64,000 nucleotides of DNA from Gemmataceae bacterium (GCA_019636445.1 JAHBXO010000002.1:239630-303629), one strand, 5' to 3'. Positions 1 through 9,061 are shown, counted from the stretch's first letter. Made by a program: numbers and translations. The notes: generated by a model not told the origin, from the letters alone.

Positions 1-325
1 ACAGCGCCGGGAGTTGAATCGGAGGCACTTGATCACCAGTGAGGGTCTCGGCAGCGGTGTAATCGGTCTGGTAACCGTTGACCTGGGCTACGTTCTGACC
101 AAGGTTGCCGTTAATGTTCGCGACGACCCAACCGGAGAAAGTGAAGCTTGGCAGGAGTGAGCCAAGAAGGTTGCCGGTGGAGGTCAGGGCGGCGTTCACG
201 CTGTTACGCAGCGCGACCAAGCCCGGGATGATCCCGAAGATCAGGATGCTCACCACAAGGATGAACTCGATGGAGATGACGGCTCCGTCATCGTCCGCCC
301 ACAGCTTCTGGAACAGATTCGTCAT
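1..325 (-). CDS. Tad-type (Flp/class III) pilin-like protein, 3' end cut by window edge
   Basis: Read on the minus strand from ATG at 325-323, behind a good AGGAG ribosome site. After about 15 polar residues (MTNLFQKLWADDDGAV) comes ISIEFILVVSILIFGIIPG, a single hydrophobic helix beginning with an Ile-Ser-Ile-Glu-Phe motif. A glutamate five residues into the mature helix is the hallmark of type IV pilins, and the short leader fits prepilins cut by a TadV/PilD-type peptidase. The rest is Asn/Thr/Gly-rich, as expected of an exported pilin. The reading frame is open to base 1, so the C-terminus lies outside the window. A TadG-like protein at 11354-14242 is the only other pilus-type gene nearby. 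Family is inferred from the helix; the exact pilin class is uncertain. Confidence 0.75.
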   Translation of the reverse strand, partial: MTNLFQKLWADDDGAVISIEFILVVSILIFGIIPGLVALRNSVNAALTSTGNLLGSLLPSFTFSGWVVANINGNLGQNVAQVNGYQTDYTAAETLTGDQVPPIQLPAL

Positions 326-685
326 TGAGCGACTCCTCGGCGTGACCGGGTGGAAGGGGTAGGTTTGACCGGCCCGCGCACGTCATCCCGGTGATCCCTG
401 TCGTGCGAGGCGTTCAGTCGTCCCCCTCAGAGTAATTGCCAGAGTTTCGCTGATCAATTCATTTTGCCCACTTTAGCCATATTATCCATTTTTCCATGAT
501 TGCCCAAATAGATTATGCGGAACAAACCGCACATTCGGCACAACGCGCATTCCACCGGAAAAAACCGTTGTGTCGATTCGTCGGCGCACGGCGATTCGAA
601 CGCTGCGCAAACGGCACAAACTCCGTCGGTCTTGCCGGTTCTGCTTGCGGGAACGGGGCGATCGGTAAAATGACGGCACCGCGAG
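326..685. other. Divergent intergenic region
   Basis: Between the leftward pilin gene and the rightward glycan operon. It holds an AT-richer stretch around 430-560, unlike the GC-rich surroundings, and this is the likely place of promoters for both directions. I see no convincing sigma-70 or sigma-54 boxes, no hairpin and no small gene with a ribosome site. Confidence 0.4.
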
Positions 686-2428
686 ATGTCTGAAATGTCT
701 GATGCCGAACCGCCCAAAATCGAGCCGGATGCGCCGAACCAGGTGGGGGCCGGGTTCGATTTCGCCGACCCGAACTCCCCGCTGGCCCCCTATTACCTGC
801 GCACCACGCATGTCGTCGCGATCGCGTTCCTCGCCCTGCTCTTTGTGGTGAACACGATGTTCCCGCTCTGGCACACCGACGTGTGGGGCCACGTGCGCTA
901 CGGCCAGTGGATGGTCGAGAACCGCGCGATCCCGGAGCGCGAGCCGTTCTGCCCGTGGTGGGACGGTCGGCAGCGCTTCACGCAGTTCTACACGATCAGC
1001 CATTTGATCATGTACGCCGTCTATGCGGTCGGCGCGGCGCTCGCCGCCGGCGACGACCTCGCGAAATTCACCGGCGGGGTCGAAGCGCTCCGCGGCCTGC
1101 ACGCCCTGCTCGTCGCACTCCGTTACGCCCTGCTCTACCTCGCGTTCGGTCGGCTCGCGCGGAACTGGTCGGTCGCGTTCGTCGGAATCGTCGCCGTCGT
1201 GCTGTTGGACCTCTCGAACATGGCGGTGTTCCGTCCCCAGAGTTTCGGGCAGGTCTTCTTCGCCCTCGCGCTCATCCCGCTCTCCGCGCCGATCCTCAGT
1301 CGGCGGGCGATCGTCGGGCTGTCGATCCTGACGGCGATCTGGGCGAACACCCACGGCAGTTATCTCGTCGTGCACGGATTGCTGTTCGCGCTCCTGGCGG
1401 GGCGGATCGCGGAGTGCCTTTTCCCCGCTGAAGGTCGTGCCGTCGCGCCGTGGCGCGATCCGGCGGCTCGCCAGTACGCGATCGCACTCGCGGCGGTGAC
1501 GCTCGCGGCGTGCGGCAATCCCTACGGTGCCGGGTTGTACGCCCGGACCTTTGAGATGACGCGCCACCCCAGCCTTGTCACCGCTGTTGGCGAATGGCAG
1601 CCGCTCTCCTTCACGATGGGGCCGGGCTGGCACTGGCCGTTCCTCGCCTCGATCGCGATTCTCGCGGGCCTCGCGCTGGCGTCGCGCCGGCCGATCCCCT
1701 ACGGCACGCTCTTCGCCGTGCTCCTCTTCGGCGTCGGCGCGTGCATCCAGAACCGCATGGTGATCTGGTGGGCGATGGTGCTGCCGTGGGCGCTGGTGCC
1801 GCTGCTCGCCGACGTGGCCGAGAGGATTCCGGAGCGGTTCGCGCCGACGAGCGTGCCGAGTCTGCGCAAGACGATGCTGGCGGTCGTGCTCGCGCTGGCG
1901 ATCCTGAACTGGTCTGGCCTCGCGGAGACGCTGCGCAGCGGCCTGCCGAAACTGCAGGACGCCGTCTCCGGCGGGACCCCGTGGCCGGTGGCCCGGCAGA
2001 TCGCGGACCCCGACAAGCCGTTCGTCGCCGACTGGCAGACGGAATTCCAGGCGATTCTGAATCGGAATTACGGCGGACGCTTCCGCGGCGCCATACTCGC
2101 TACGCCGATGCAGGGCGACTACCTCATGTGGTCGCTCGCGCCAGACGTGCCCGTGACCTACGCGCACATCCACCTCTTCCACCCCGACTTCTGGGACGAA
2201 CTCGGCGTCGTCGGCCAGGGGAACGCCGGCTGGTGGGACATCGTGGACAAGTACGGCGTGAACCTGATGGTCATGGAAGCCGAGTACTGCGCGAAGTTGC
2301 TCGCGGAGATCCGCAAGCGGCCGGAGGTCTGGAAGGTCCTGCTCGATGAGACCGGCAGCACGGAAAAGGTCCAGAAACTGAACCGGCAACTGATCGTCGT
2401 CCGCATCCATCCCATTGGAACGCGATGA
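686..2428 (+). CDS. Multi-pass membrane protein, GT-C glycosyltransferase-like
   Basis: A 580-residue integral membrane protein with roughly nine to eleven hydrophobic helices. A soluble N-terminal leader of about 45 residues and a periplasm-like C-terminal tail of about 150 residues flank the membrane part. The first loop after helix 1 reads FPLWHTDVWGHVRYGQWM, followed by IPEREPF. This matches the D.W.H...G....E...IP..DPF pattern of many GT-C lipid-linked sugar transferases and planctomycete relatives, where the Asp is the presumed catalytic residue. It is first in a run of six genes that overlap stop-to-start, so it is probably made with the downstream glycosyltransferases in envelope glycan assembly. 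Start chosen at the first ATG; a second ATG lies three codons downstream. Substrate unknown. Confidence 0.75.
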   Translation: MSEMSDAEPPKIEPDAPNQVGAGFDFADPNSPLAPYYLRTTHVVAIAFLALLFVVNTMFPLWHTDVWGHVRYGQWMVENRAIPEREPFCPWWDGRQRFTQFYTISHLIMYAVYAVGAALAAGDDLAKFTGGVEALRGLHALLVALRYALLYLAFGRLARNWSVAFVGIVAVVLLDLSNMAVFRPQSFGQVFFALALIPLSAPILSRRAIVGLSILTAIWANTHGSYLVVHGLLFALLAGRIAECLFPAEGRAVAPWRDPAARQYAIALAAVTLAACGNPYGAGLYARTFEMTRHPSLVTAVGEWQPLSFTMGPGWHWPFLASIAILAGLALASRRPIPYGTLFAVLLFGVGACIQNRMVIWWAMVLPWALVPLLADVAERIPERFAPTSVPSLRKTMLAVVLALAILNWSGLAETLRSGLPKLQDAVSGGTPWPVARQIADPDKPFVADWQTEFQAILNRNYGGRFRGAILATPMQGDYLMWSLAPDVPVTYAHIHLFHPDFWDELGVVGQGNAGWWDIVDKYGVNLMVMEAEYCAKLLAEIRKRPEVWKVLLDETGSTEKVQKLNRQLIVVRIHPIGTR

Positions 2429-4380
2429 AATCCTCCCCCGCGATCTCCGGCCCCACGCTTCGCCAGGCCATCGTCGTGTTCGCGCTGGCGGGCCTGGCCG
2501 CGTACTTCAACTCCTTCCAGGGCGTCTTCGTCTTCGACGACAAGGGGATGATCGTCGACCCCGACATCGGCAAGCCGCTCGCCGGCCGCCTCGCCGGGCG
2601 GCCCGTCGTGTCGCTGACCTTCACGCTGAACTACTGGCTCGACGGTTTCAACACCCGCGGCTACCACCTGGCGAACCTGATCATCCACGTCCTCGCCGCG
2701 GTCACGTTGTTCGACCTCGTCCGCCGCACGCTGGTCCTGCCCCGCTTCGGCGACCGCTATGCCAACACCGCCGGCTGGCTCGCCTTCACCATCGCGATCG
2801 TCTGGCTCGTCCATCCGCTCAACACGCAAGCGGTGACCTACCTCGTGCAGCGCTGCGAATCACTCATGGGCATGCTGGTGCTCGTGTCGCTCTGGTGCTA
2901 TCTGCGCGGCGTCCAGACCGCGGGAAATCGCTGGTACTGGCTCGGCGGACTGGCGTGTGTGCTCGCCTCCGGTTGTAAGGAGCTGACGCTCGCCGTGCCC
3001 GTCCTCGCCGCGTTCTACGATCGCCTCTTCCTCGCCGGGTCGTGGCGTGAGACGATGACCCGCTGGAAGCCCCTGGCGATCCTCGGGATCGGGCCGGCGC
3101 TGGGCATCGCGCTGCTGCTCGCCCGCGGCGTCCTCGCCGACACCGGCGGCACCGTGGGTTTCGGCGTTCCGCGTTTCACGCCCCTCACTTATGCCCTCAC
3201 GCAGACGGAAGTCGTCCCCCACTACATCCGGCTGGCGTTGTGGCCGAAGGATCTCTGCATCGACTACATCGACTGGCCAGTGCGAAACCACATCGCGCAA
3301 GTCTGGCCGTACGCGCTCGGCCTCGTTGCGGTGCTCGGCGCGACCGCGTGGGGACTTCTTCGCAATCGGCCGTGGGCGTTCCTGGCCGCCTGGTTCTTCG
3401 TCATCCTCGCACCCACGTCGAGCATTGTGCCGATCCAGGACCCGGCGTTCGAACACCGCATGTACCTCTCGCTAATCGCGGTCGTCGCCGGCCTCGCCTT
3501 CGCCGCCGAATCGCTCCTGCGTCCGCTGCCGGCCACCCTGCGTTCGACCCTTGCGACGCTCGCCCTCCTCGGATTGTTCGTCGCGCTGTCGGGGCGGACG
3601 ATCCTGCGGAATGAGGACTATTCGAGCGAAGCGAAGTTGATCGCCTCCAACCTGGCGCTGCGACCGGAGAACGCGCGGAGCCGTGTGGTCCATGCCGGGT
3701 ACCTGCTGCGCTATGGTCGCGCGCAGGATGCGCTCGATCAGGCCAAGAAGGCGCTCGAACGCGCCGACCTCGTTGGCGATTTCACGATCCTCGCGAGTTG
3801 CTATCAGGAATTGGGGAAGACCGCCGAAGCGGAAGCGGTGTTGCGTTCGCTGCTGGAAGCCCGCCCCGACGACGGGAAGCGGAACTACGCGTTCGCCTTG
3901 TTGCTGCTCCAGAACGGCAAGCCCGCCGAGGCCGAAGCCCCGGCCCGCATCGCGATGAAATCCATCGGCGACGTGCGTACCCGTCTGCTCCTGGCGGTGA
4001 TCCTCGAAGAGCAAGGGAAATCCACCGAGGCCGAAACCGTCTATTCCGAAACGCGCCGGCTCGCGCCGGAGGGGTTCCGGCACGCTATGGCGACCTCCGC
4101 CCGTCGCACGGCACTCGCCGAGGACGCGACCGCCTACCGGTTGCGGCAGGCCTACCTCGACGCCGTCGCGGTTGTGCGGCTGAACCCCGAAATCGACTGG
4201 GAGGAATGGGACACCTACGCCATCGTGCTGGCGCGGATTGGCCGTTACCCGGACGCCGTGGCCGCCGGGGAAAAGGCGCTCGCCGCCGCGCCGGGCGACT
4301 ACGAACGCGACTGGATCGCCAAGCGCGTGGCGCTCTTCCGGGCCGGGAAGCCGTACTCGCAGCCCGGTCCGTCGTCATGA
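2425..4380 (+). CDS. TMTC-like membrane protein with C-terminal TPR repeats
   Basis: Starts in an ATGA overlap with the previous stop. Residues about 10-400 form around ten transmembrane helices. The segment with LNYWLDGFNTRGYHLANLI and a following FDLVRR resembles the first luminal loop of the TMTC/GT-C-like family. From about residue 400 to 640 the sequence is helical with TPR features (A..Y...G....A...L..AL...P, for example LRYGRAQDALDQAKKALERA), so it carries about five tetratricopeptide repeats. Planctomycetes have many proteins built as membrane part plus TPR. Likely role is transfer or scaffolding in envelope glycosylation, inferred from the neighbouring glycosyltransferases; no direct reaction can be assigned. 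Confidence 0.8.
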   Translation: MKSSPAISGPTLRQAIVVFALAGLAAYFNSFQGVFVFDDKGMIVDPDIGKPLAGRLAGRPVVSLTFTLNYWLDGFNTRGYHLANLIIHVLAAVTLFDLVRRTLVLPRFGDRYANTAGWLAFTIAIVWLVHPLNTQAVTYLVQRCESLMGMLVLVSLWCYLRGVQTAGNRWYWLGGLACVLASGCKELTLAVPVLAAFYDRLFLAGSWRETMTRWKPLAILGIGPALGIALLLARGVLADTGGTVGFGVPRFTPLTYALTQTEVVPHYIRLALWPKDLCIDYIDWPVRNHIAQVWPYALGLVAVLGATAWGLLRNRPWAFLAAWFFVILAPTSSIVPIQDPAFEHRMYLSLIAVVAGLAFAAESLLRPLPATLRSTLATLALLGLFVALSGRTILRNEDYSSEAKLIASNLALRPENARSRVVHAGYLLRYGRAQDALDQAKKALERADLVGDFTILASCYQELGKTAEAEAVLRSLLEARPDDGKRNYAFALLLLQNGKPAEAEAPARIAMKSIGDVRTRLLLAVILEEQGKSTEAETVYSETRRLAPEGFRHAMATSARRTALAEDATAYRLRQAYLDAVAVVRLNPEIDWEEWDTYAIVLARIGRYPDAVAAGEKALAAAPGDYERDWIAKRVALFRAGKPYSQPGPSS

Positions 4381-4442
4381 CCGCGCCCGTGTGTCTGTAT
4401 TGCGGCGGAACGGAACCGGGAGGCGACCATGCTGCCGCGTGA
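4377..4442 (+). CDS. 21-codon ORF with a CxxC motif, possibly the broken 5' end of the methyltransferase gene
   Basis: Begins at ATG 4377 inside the stop of the TPR gene and ends 14 bases into the methyltransferase gene. The product is MTAPVCLYCGGTEPGGDHAA plus one Ala. The CLYCGG motif looks like half of a zinc knuckle. A one-base change near 4437 would join it in frame to the residues REARWF of the next gene. So it may be the true N-terminus of the methyltransferase separated by a frameshift, or only a translational-coupling ORF. The methyltransferase keeps its own good ribosome site, which argues it can be made without this piece. Confidence 0.35.
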   Translation: MTAPVCLYCGGTEPGGDHAAA

Positions 4443-5124
4443 GGCCCGCTGGTTCGCGGCGCAAGCCGCCGTGCTCGGCGATGCGATCTTCCCCGCACTA
4501 AACATTGGCAGCCACACCGCCGAATTCCGCGCGAAGACCCAGCCGTGGATCGATCGCCACATCTTCGGTCCGTTCGCCGCACACGGGCGCGAGGTCGTCC
4601 ATACCGACATCCAGGCCGCGCCGGGCGTCGATCTCGTCGGCGACCTCACCGACCCGACGTTCCAGGAGGAACTCCGCAAGCGGAAGTTCCGCTCGGCCTT
4701 CTGCAACAACCTGATCGAGCACGTCGAGAATCCCGAACCCATCTGCCGCGCCGTCGCCGCCGCCGTCGAACCGGGTGGGTACCTGTTCGTCTCGGTGCCG
4801 CATAAGTTCCCGTACCACGCCGACCCGATCGACACGATGTTCCGCCCGTCGCCGGAAGAGTTGGCCGCACTGTTCCCCGGCACGGAGATCGTCGTGGGCG
4901 AAGCGCTGCGCTGCGGGAACCTGACGACCTACGCCGCGATGCGCCTGGTTCGGAATTCCGGCGCGATGCTGCGCACGCTCGGCGAGCGCCTGCGCGGCCG
5001 CAGCGGCGCCGACCGGGCCAAGCCGCACCAGTCGAACGCACGCTCCGGCAGCGCCCTGCGCTTCCTCCCCTGGCTCGTGCGGCCGTTCGTCATCACCTGC
5101 CTCGTGCTGCGGGTGAAGCCGTGA
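4429..5124 (+). CDS. Class I SAM-dependent methyltransferase
   Basis: A 231-residue protein with a Rossmann-type core. NIGSHTAEF near residue 26 stands where motif I binds SAM. The segment VVHTDIQAAPGVDLVGDL supplies the acidic end of strand 2 and strand 3. FCNNLIEHVENPEPICRAV followed by EPGGYLFVSVPH is the usual post-I/motif III region of methyltransferase type 11 proteins. The first motif is a weak match to the GxGxG consensus. Start ATG has GGGAGG at about 4420-4425. It overlaps the downstream GT4 gene by four bases. It probably methylates a sugar or lipid intermediate of the glycan made by this operon, but the substrate is unknown. Confidence 0.75.
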   Translation: MLPREARWFAAQAAVLGDAIFPALNIGSHTAEFRAKTQPWIDRHIFGPFAAHGREVVHTDIQAAPGVDLVGDLTDPTFQEELRKRKFRSAFCNNLIEHVENPEPICRAVAAAVEPGGYLFVSVPHKFPYHADPIDTMFRPSPEELAALFPGTEIVVGEALRCGNLTTYAAMRLVRNSGAMLRTLGERLRGRSGADRAKPHQSNARSGSALRFLPWLVRPFVITCLVLRVKP

Positions 5125-6221
5125 TCGTGCTCGTCGTCTCGCATCTGGCGTTGCCCCATGTCGGCGGAGTCGAGAACCTCGTCGATCTGGAACTCCGCGC
5201 CCTCGTGCAGGCCGGGCACTCCGCCACCCTCGTGACGAGCAACGGCACCGGTCGCGGCCTCGACCCGGACTACGGGCCGCGCGTGCGCATCGAACGCGTC
5301 CGCGCCTGGCACGGCCTCGAACGCCGCGCCGGCATCCCGTACCCGCTCTTCGCCCCGCGATTGCTCGCCGTCCTCGCCCGCGAGGTCCGCCGCGCCGACG
5401 TCGTCCATGCGCACGGCTTCCTCTTCCCCGGTACGGTCATCGCGCTCGCGCTGGCACGGCTGTTTGGGAAGCCGAGCATCCTGACCGACCACGGCGGCAT
5501 CCAGACCTTCGGCTCGAAGTTCACGACGGCCATCGCGCGACTCGGCGCCGAAACCGTCGGCCGGCTGAGCGCCCTGCTGGCGACCCGCGCCGTCGTCTAC
5601 AACGCCCGCATCGGCGCCACGCTCGCAAAGTTCCGCCGGCGGAACGATGTCGAATTCCTCTTCAATCCGGTCGATGCGAATCTCTTCCATCCGCCGTCGA
5701 CGGAGCAACGTGCCGCCGCGCGCAAGGCCCTCGGTTGGTGCGAGCGACCACGCGTCCTCTTCGTCGGCCGGCTCATCGCCACCAAGGGCGTACCCCTCGT
5801 GCTGGGCCTTGCGAATGCTCAATGGGAACTGGTCTTCTGCGGCCCCGGCGATCCCGCGATCCTCGGCCCGCTGCCGCGTACCGGCGTCGAGTACCTGCCG
5901 CCCCGACCGCAATCGGAACTGACCACACTCTACCAAGCCGCCGACGTGCTCGTGCTCCCCGCCGCCGTCCGCGAAGGCTTCCCGCTCGTCGTGCAGGAAG
6001 CGCTCGCCTGCGGCCTGCCCGTCGTCCTCGGCGACGACCCCGGCTTCGATCCCTACCGCGGCATCGCCGGGCTGACGTTCACGGATCGATCGCCCGCCGA
6101 CCTGCGCGCGAAGGTCGAACGCGCCCTCGCCGCCGGGCGGATTGTCGGCGAACGCCCGTTCCCCGCCCTGCTAGACTGGATTGCCACGCTCTTCCCGGAG
6201 GTGCCCGGTGCCCGGCCCTGA
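5121..6221 (+). CDS. Glycosyltransferase family 4 (group 1)
   Basis: A 366-residue GT-B-fold protein starting at a GTG that overlaps the methyltransferase stop. The N-terminal half opens VLVVSHLALPHVGGVENLV, the glycine loop typical of family 4. The C-terminal half has RVLFVGRLIATKGVPLVL, then AADVLVLPAAVREGFPLVV and EALACGLPVV. This is the EX7E-type donor-nucleotide signature, where the first Glu contacts the nucleotide sugar. Typical reaction: transfer of a sugar from an NDP-sugar to a lipid-linked or glycan acceptor at the cytoplasmic face of the membrane. Position between a methyltransferase and a GT2 enzyme supports a surface polysaccharide or glycolipid pathway. Confidence 0.9.
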   Translation: MIVLVVSHLALPHVGGVENLVDLELRALVQAGHSATLVTSNGTGRGLDPDYGPRVRIERVRAWHGLERRAGIPYPLFAPRLLAVLAREVRRADVVHAHGFLFPGTVIALALARLFGKPSILTDHGGIQTFGSKFTTAIARLGAETVGRLSALLATRAVVYNARIGATLAKFRRRNDVEFLFNPVDANLFHPPSTEQRAAARKALGWCERPRVLFVGRLIATKGVPLVLGLANAQWELVFCGPGDPAILGPLPRTGVEYLPPRPQSELTTLYQAADVLVLPAAVREGFPLVVQEALACGLPVVLGDDPGFDPYRGIAGLTFTDRSPADLRAKVERALAAGRIVGERPFPALLDWIATLFPEVPGARP

Positions 6222-6906
6222 CCCGCGCGTGCCCGAGTCCGTCTGGACCGTCATCGCGGCCTACAACGAAGGCGAACGCCTCGCCGTCACGCTCGCGGCG
6301 CTCCTGCCCGTCTGCTGCAACGTCGTCGTCGTGGACGACGGCTCGCGGGACGACACCGCCGCCGTCGCCCGCCGCTTCCCCGTCTGGGTTCTCCGACACC
6401 CCATCAACCGCGGCCAGGGGGCGGCGCTCCAGACCGGCCTCGACTTCGCGCTCGCGAAGGGGGCCGAAGTCCTCGTCACCTTCGACGCTGACAACCAGCA
6501 CGACGCCGCCGACCTGCCCGCCGTCATCGCTCCCGTCCTCGCCGGCACCGCCGATGTCGCCCTCGGCTCGCGCTTTCTCGGCCGCGCCGAGAACATCCCC
6601 GCTTCCCGCCGCCTCGTCCTCAAGCTCGGCGTGCTCTTCACGCGCTTCGTCTCCCGCATCGCCGTCACGGATACGCACAACGGATTCCGCGCCTTCTCCC
6701 GCGAGGCCGCCGCGCGCATCCGCATCACGCAGGACCGCATGGCCCACGCCTCGGAAATCCTGGACGAGATCCGCGCCCTCGGCCTGCGCTATGTCGAAGT
6801 GCCCGTCACCATCCGCTATTCCGACGCGACGCTGGCGAAGGGCCAGAGTTCGTGGAACGCCGTCCGCGTCGCGTGGCAGTTCCTGATCGGCAAGGTGATC
6901 CGATGA
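6208..6906 (+). CDS. Glycosyltransferase family 2 (DPM/ArnC-like)
   Basis: GT-A fold. VIAAYNEGERL at the N-terminus, VVVDDGSRDDTAAVA (first nucleotide-binding Asp) and VTFDADNQHDAADLP (the DxD-like metal site) are the classic family 2 motifs. The end resembles dolichyl/polyprenyl-phosphate sugar synthases, with DTHNGFRAFSREAA. Start is GTG 6208, seven bases after GGAGG. A longer reading from TTG 6181 has no ribosome site. It overlaps the upstream GT4 gene by 14 bases and the downstream DUF2304 gene by four. It probably makes a polyprenyl-phosphate sugar for the GT-C-like membrane enzymes at the start of the operon (inference). Confidence 0.9.
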   Translation: MPGPDPRVPESVWTVIAAYNEGERLAVTLAALLPVCCNVVVVDDGSRDDTAAVARRFPVWVLRHPINRGQGAALQTGLDFALAKGAEVLVTFDADNQHDAADLPAVIAPVLAGTADVALGSRFLGRAENIPASRRLVLKLGVLFTRFVSRIAVTDTHNGFRAFSREAAARIRITQDRMAHASEILDEIRALGLRYVEVPVTIRYSDATLAKGQSSWNAVRVAWQFLIGKVIR

Positions 6907-7265
6907 GTACGTTCCAGATCGTCGCCGTCGCGGTGCTGGGCAGCCTGACGCTGCGGGAATTGATCGTGTCGTTCACGCGCGCCCGGGGCCGCGGCATGCG
7001 CCTCGCTCGCATGGTCGTGTGGGGCACGGCCACGGCGGCGATCCTGAACCCCGGCCTGCCGCAGGCCCTCGCGAACCTCCTCGGCATCGGCCGCGGGGCG
7101 GACGTTGTCCTGTATCTCTTCGTGCTGGCGTTCCTGTGGGTGTCGTTCTTCCTCTACTCGTGCCACCTCCGCGTGCAGCGCCAGGTGACGCAGCTCGCCC
7201 GCCACATCGCCATCCAGGAAGCGGCTCGCGGGGGGCAAGGGGAGGCAACTCATTTTCAGGGATGA
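6903..7265 (+). CDS. DUF2304-type small membrane protein
   Basis: 120 residues, starting in an ATGA overlap with the GT2 gene. Two or three hydrophobic helices are visible: FQIVAVAVLGSLTLREL near the N-terminus, a middle one around residues 38-55, and VVLYLFVLAFLWVSFFLYSC at about 68-88. A basic amphipathic tail (RVQRQVTQLARHIAIQ) follows. This size, topology and place next to a DPM-like GT2 enzyme match DUF2304 proteins, which commonly follow such glycosyltransferases and may anchor them or assist lipid-linked sugar handling. No enzymatic motif seen. It ends the operon; the 3' end overlaps a convergent gene by ten bases. Confidence 0.8.
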   Translation: MSTFQIVAVAVLGSLTLRELIVSFTRARGRGMRLARMVVWGTATAAILNPGLPQALANLLGIGRGADVVLYLFVLAFLWVSFFLYSCHLRVQRQVTQLARHIAIQEAARGGQGEATHFQG

Positions 7266-7750
7266 AAGGCGACTCCGTTTTCATCTTCTGGTGCTACACC
7301 TGTCACGAGCAGCCACCACCGCCCCGGCCCCATCCGGAATGGCTCCAGAAGTCCGATCAACTGCTGGCTCGGCCGGCTGGTGCTATAGCCGCCAGTCTTC
7401 CATGAGGGTGTAGCGGTCCAACCCAATGCCTCCGCCAATTCAACGGCCTGCGGGTAAGTCATCGCGTAGGTCACCGCGGCCGCCGGATCGCCAAGGTGCC
7501 AGACATACGCAAGGATCAAGTCGGCCAGTCGTTCATACTTGCTGAACACCCCGAACCCACTGGTGGTAGAGGCCTTCATTTGGATCGGCCGCGCGGCAAA
7601 CCGATCAACTTGCCGGCTTAGGTCGGAATACGCGATCAGGTCCACCCCACGGTCCCGGACTGGCAGGGCAACCTCCAACCCGTCTCGCACCAATTCGGCG
7701 ATCAGCCGCTGGCGGCCCAACAGTTCGACGACCTGCGTGTCCAACTTCAC
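7256..7750 (-). CDS. Hypothetical protein with a PD-(D/E)XK nuclease-like N-terminal half
   Basis: 164 residues from GTG 7750, preceded by GGAGGGA. The pattern RQRLIAELVRDGLEVALPV, then DRGVDLIAYSD, then PIQMKAS fits the E...D-x(n)-(Q/E)xK core of restriction-endonuclease-like folds. D36 of DRGVDLIAY would be the acidic residue and QMK the catalytic strand. Planctomycete and phage genomes carry such short proteins, often called group I intron endonuclease-like or DUF4365-like. The C-terminal part (residues 90-164) is not recognised. It runs against the glycan operon with a ten-base overlap. Fold inferred only from motif spacing; activity uncertain. Confidence 0.65.
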   Translation of the reverse strand: MKLDTQVVELLGRQRLIAELVRDGLEVALPVRDRGVDLIAYSDLSRQVDRFAARPIQMKASTTSGFGVFSKYERLADLILAYVWHLGDPAAAVTYAMTYPQAVELAEALGWTATPSWKTGGYSTSRPSQQLIGLLEPFRMGPGRWWLLVTGVAPEDENGVAFHP

Positions 7751-7975
7751 GTCGCTCCCTCCACCGTCGAAAGTTTCCAGGTATGCCGGGCACGTCGGCT
7801 ACGCTGGCCGATGTCGCCCCTTCTGCCACCGAGGCATGCGATGGAATCGTCGACACGGCTCATTCTCGCTGTCGATCGGGATCGGTGCAACGACGAAACC
7901 GATTCTCGGCGAGCGGCGCGGCGTTCACATGCGGCCAGACGGGAGACAGAAAGTTAAAGGGGACGCGGCGCGTCA

Positions 7976-8969
7976 GTGTCTTCAGGCCAAAGGCCTGGGA
8001 GTGCTTAGCCCAGGGCGAGGAGGCTCTGAGACGACGCCCTGGGTGGCACGGAGGAAAACGGTCAGCCCGAAGGGCTGAGACAAAGGGCCGATCGACATCG
8101 CTCCTGTCGCAGTCCTTCGGACTGCCGGCTCGTGGACACGATCACCCAGGGCGTCGCCGAAGCGGCTAGCCCTGGGCTAAGCACTCCCAGGCCTTCGGCC
8201 TGAAGACCGAATCAATCAGGCCTTCGGCATGAAGACCAAACTAATCCGTCCTTCGGATCGAAGAGAACCCGCGGTGTCGACATTTGCACCACGGGTGTGA
8301 AACGGGGTCTAGTGTCGATTCCGCCGAAGAAACATATCGGGAACGCATTTCATTCCGGGCGTTTGTGTCTTCAGTCCGAAGGACTGGGAGTGCTTAGCCC
8401 AGGGCGAGGAGGCTCGGCGACGACGCCCTGGGTTTCGGGGCAAAAAACGGTCAGCCCGAAGGGCTGAGACAACGGGCCGATCGACGGCGCGTTTGTCGCA
8501 GCCCTTCGGACTGCCGATCGATTCGACGGCGAACCCAGGGCGTCGCCGAAGCGGCTCGCCCTGGGCAAAGCACTCCCAGGCCTTCGGCCTGAAGACCGAA
8601 CCAATCAGTCCTTCGGCCTGAAGAGAACCCGCCAATCGGTCCTTCGGACTGAAGCGAACGCGCGGTGTCGATAGATGCACCACGGGTGTGAAACGGGGTC
8701 GGGAGTCGATTCCGCGGCGGGAAATAGAAAGGGGACGCCTCCGGGCGTCTGTGTCTTCAGTCCGAAGGACTGGGAGTGCTTAGCCCAGGGCGAGGAGGCT
8801 CGGCGACGACGCCCTGGGTGGCACGGAGAAAAACGGTCAGCCCGAAGGGCTGAGACAAAGAGTCGATCGACATCGCTCTTGTCGCAGTCCTTCGGACTGC
8901 CGGCTCGTGGACACGATCACCCAGGGCGTTGCCCTGGGCTAAGCACTCCCAGTCCTTCGGATTGAAGAG
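7976..8969. repeat. Three tandem copies (period about 388 bp) of a large palindromic repeat
   Basis: Copies start at 7976, 8365 and 8751 (spacing 389 and 386), each with GTGTCTTCAG. Each copy is itself an inverted repeat of about 235, 235 and 220 bases. The left arm, GTGTCTTCAGGCC...GCTTAGCCCAGGGCG, returns as its complement (for example CCCTGGGCTAAGCACTCCC at 8170-8188). Between the arms sit smaller palindromes such as CAGCCCGAAGGGCTG and GCAGTCCTTCGGACTGC. The spacers between copies share CACCACGGGTGTGAAACGGG. No gene with a ribosome site fits here. The whole of 7751-9368 is therefore non-coding repeat. It could be a MITE-like or REP-like family spread by a transposase elsewhere. Confidence 0.85.
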
Positions 8970-9061
8970 GGCCGGCGGAATCGACTCCCGACCCCGTTTC
9001 ATACGATTCCCAGTTATTATCCATCGCCATTGACTGGTCAAACATCCCCACGAATGCTCTT

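Noticed and set aside
482..2410. Long open frame on the minus strand (642 codons)
   Set aside because: Mirror of the GT-C-like gene on the plus strand; Arg/His/Glu-rich, no domain, no ribosome site. High GC gives many such frames.
7976..8969. CRISPR array
   Set aside because: Repeat unit is about 388 bp and palindromic, with no short spacers; not CRISPR.
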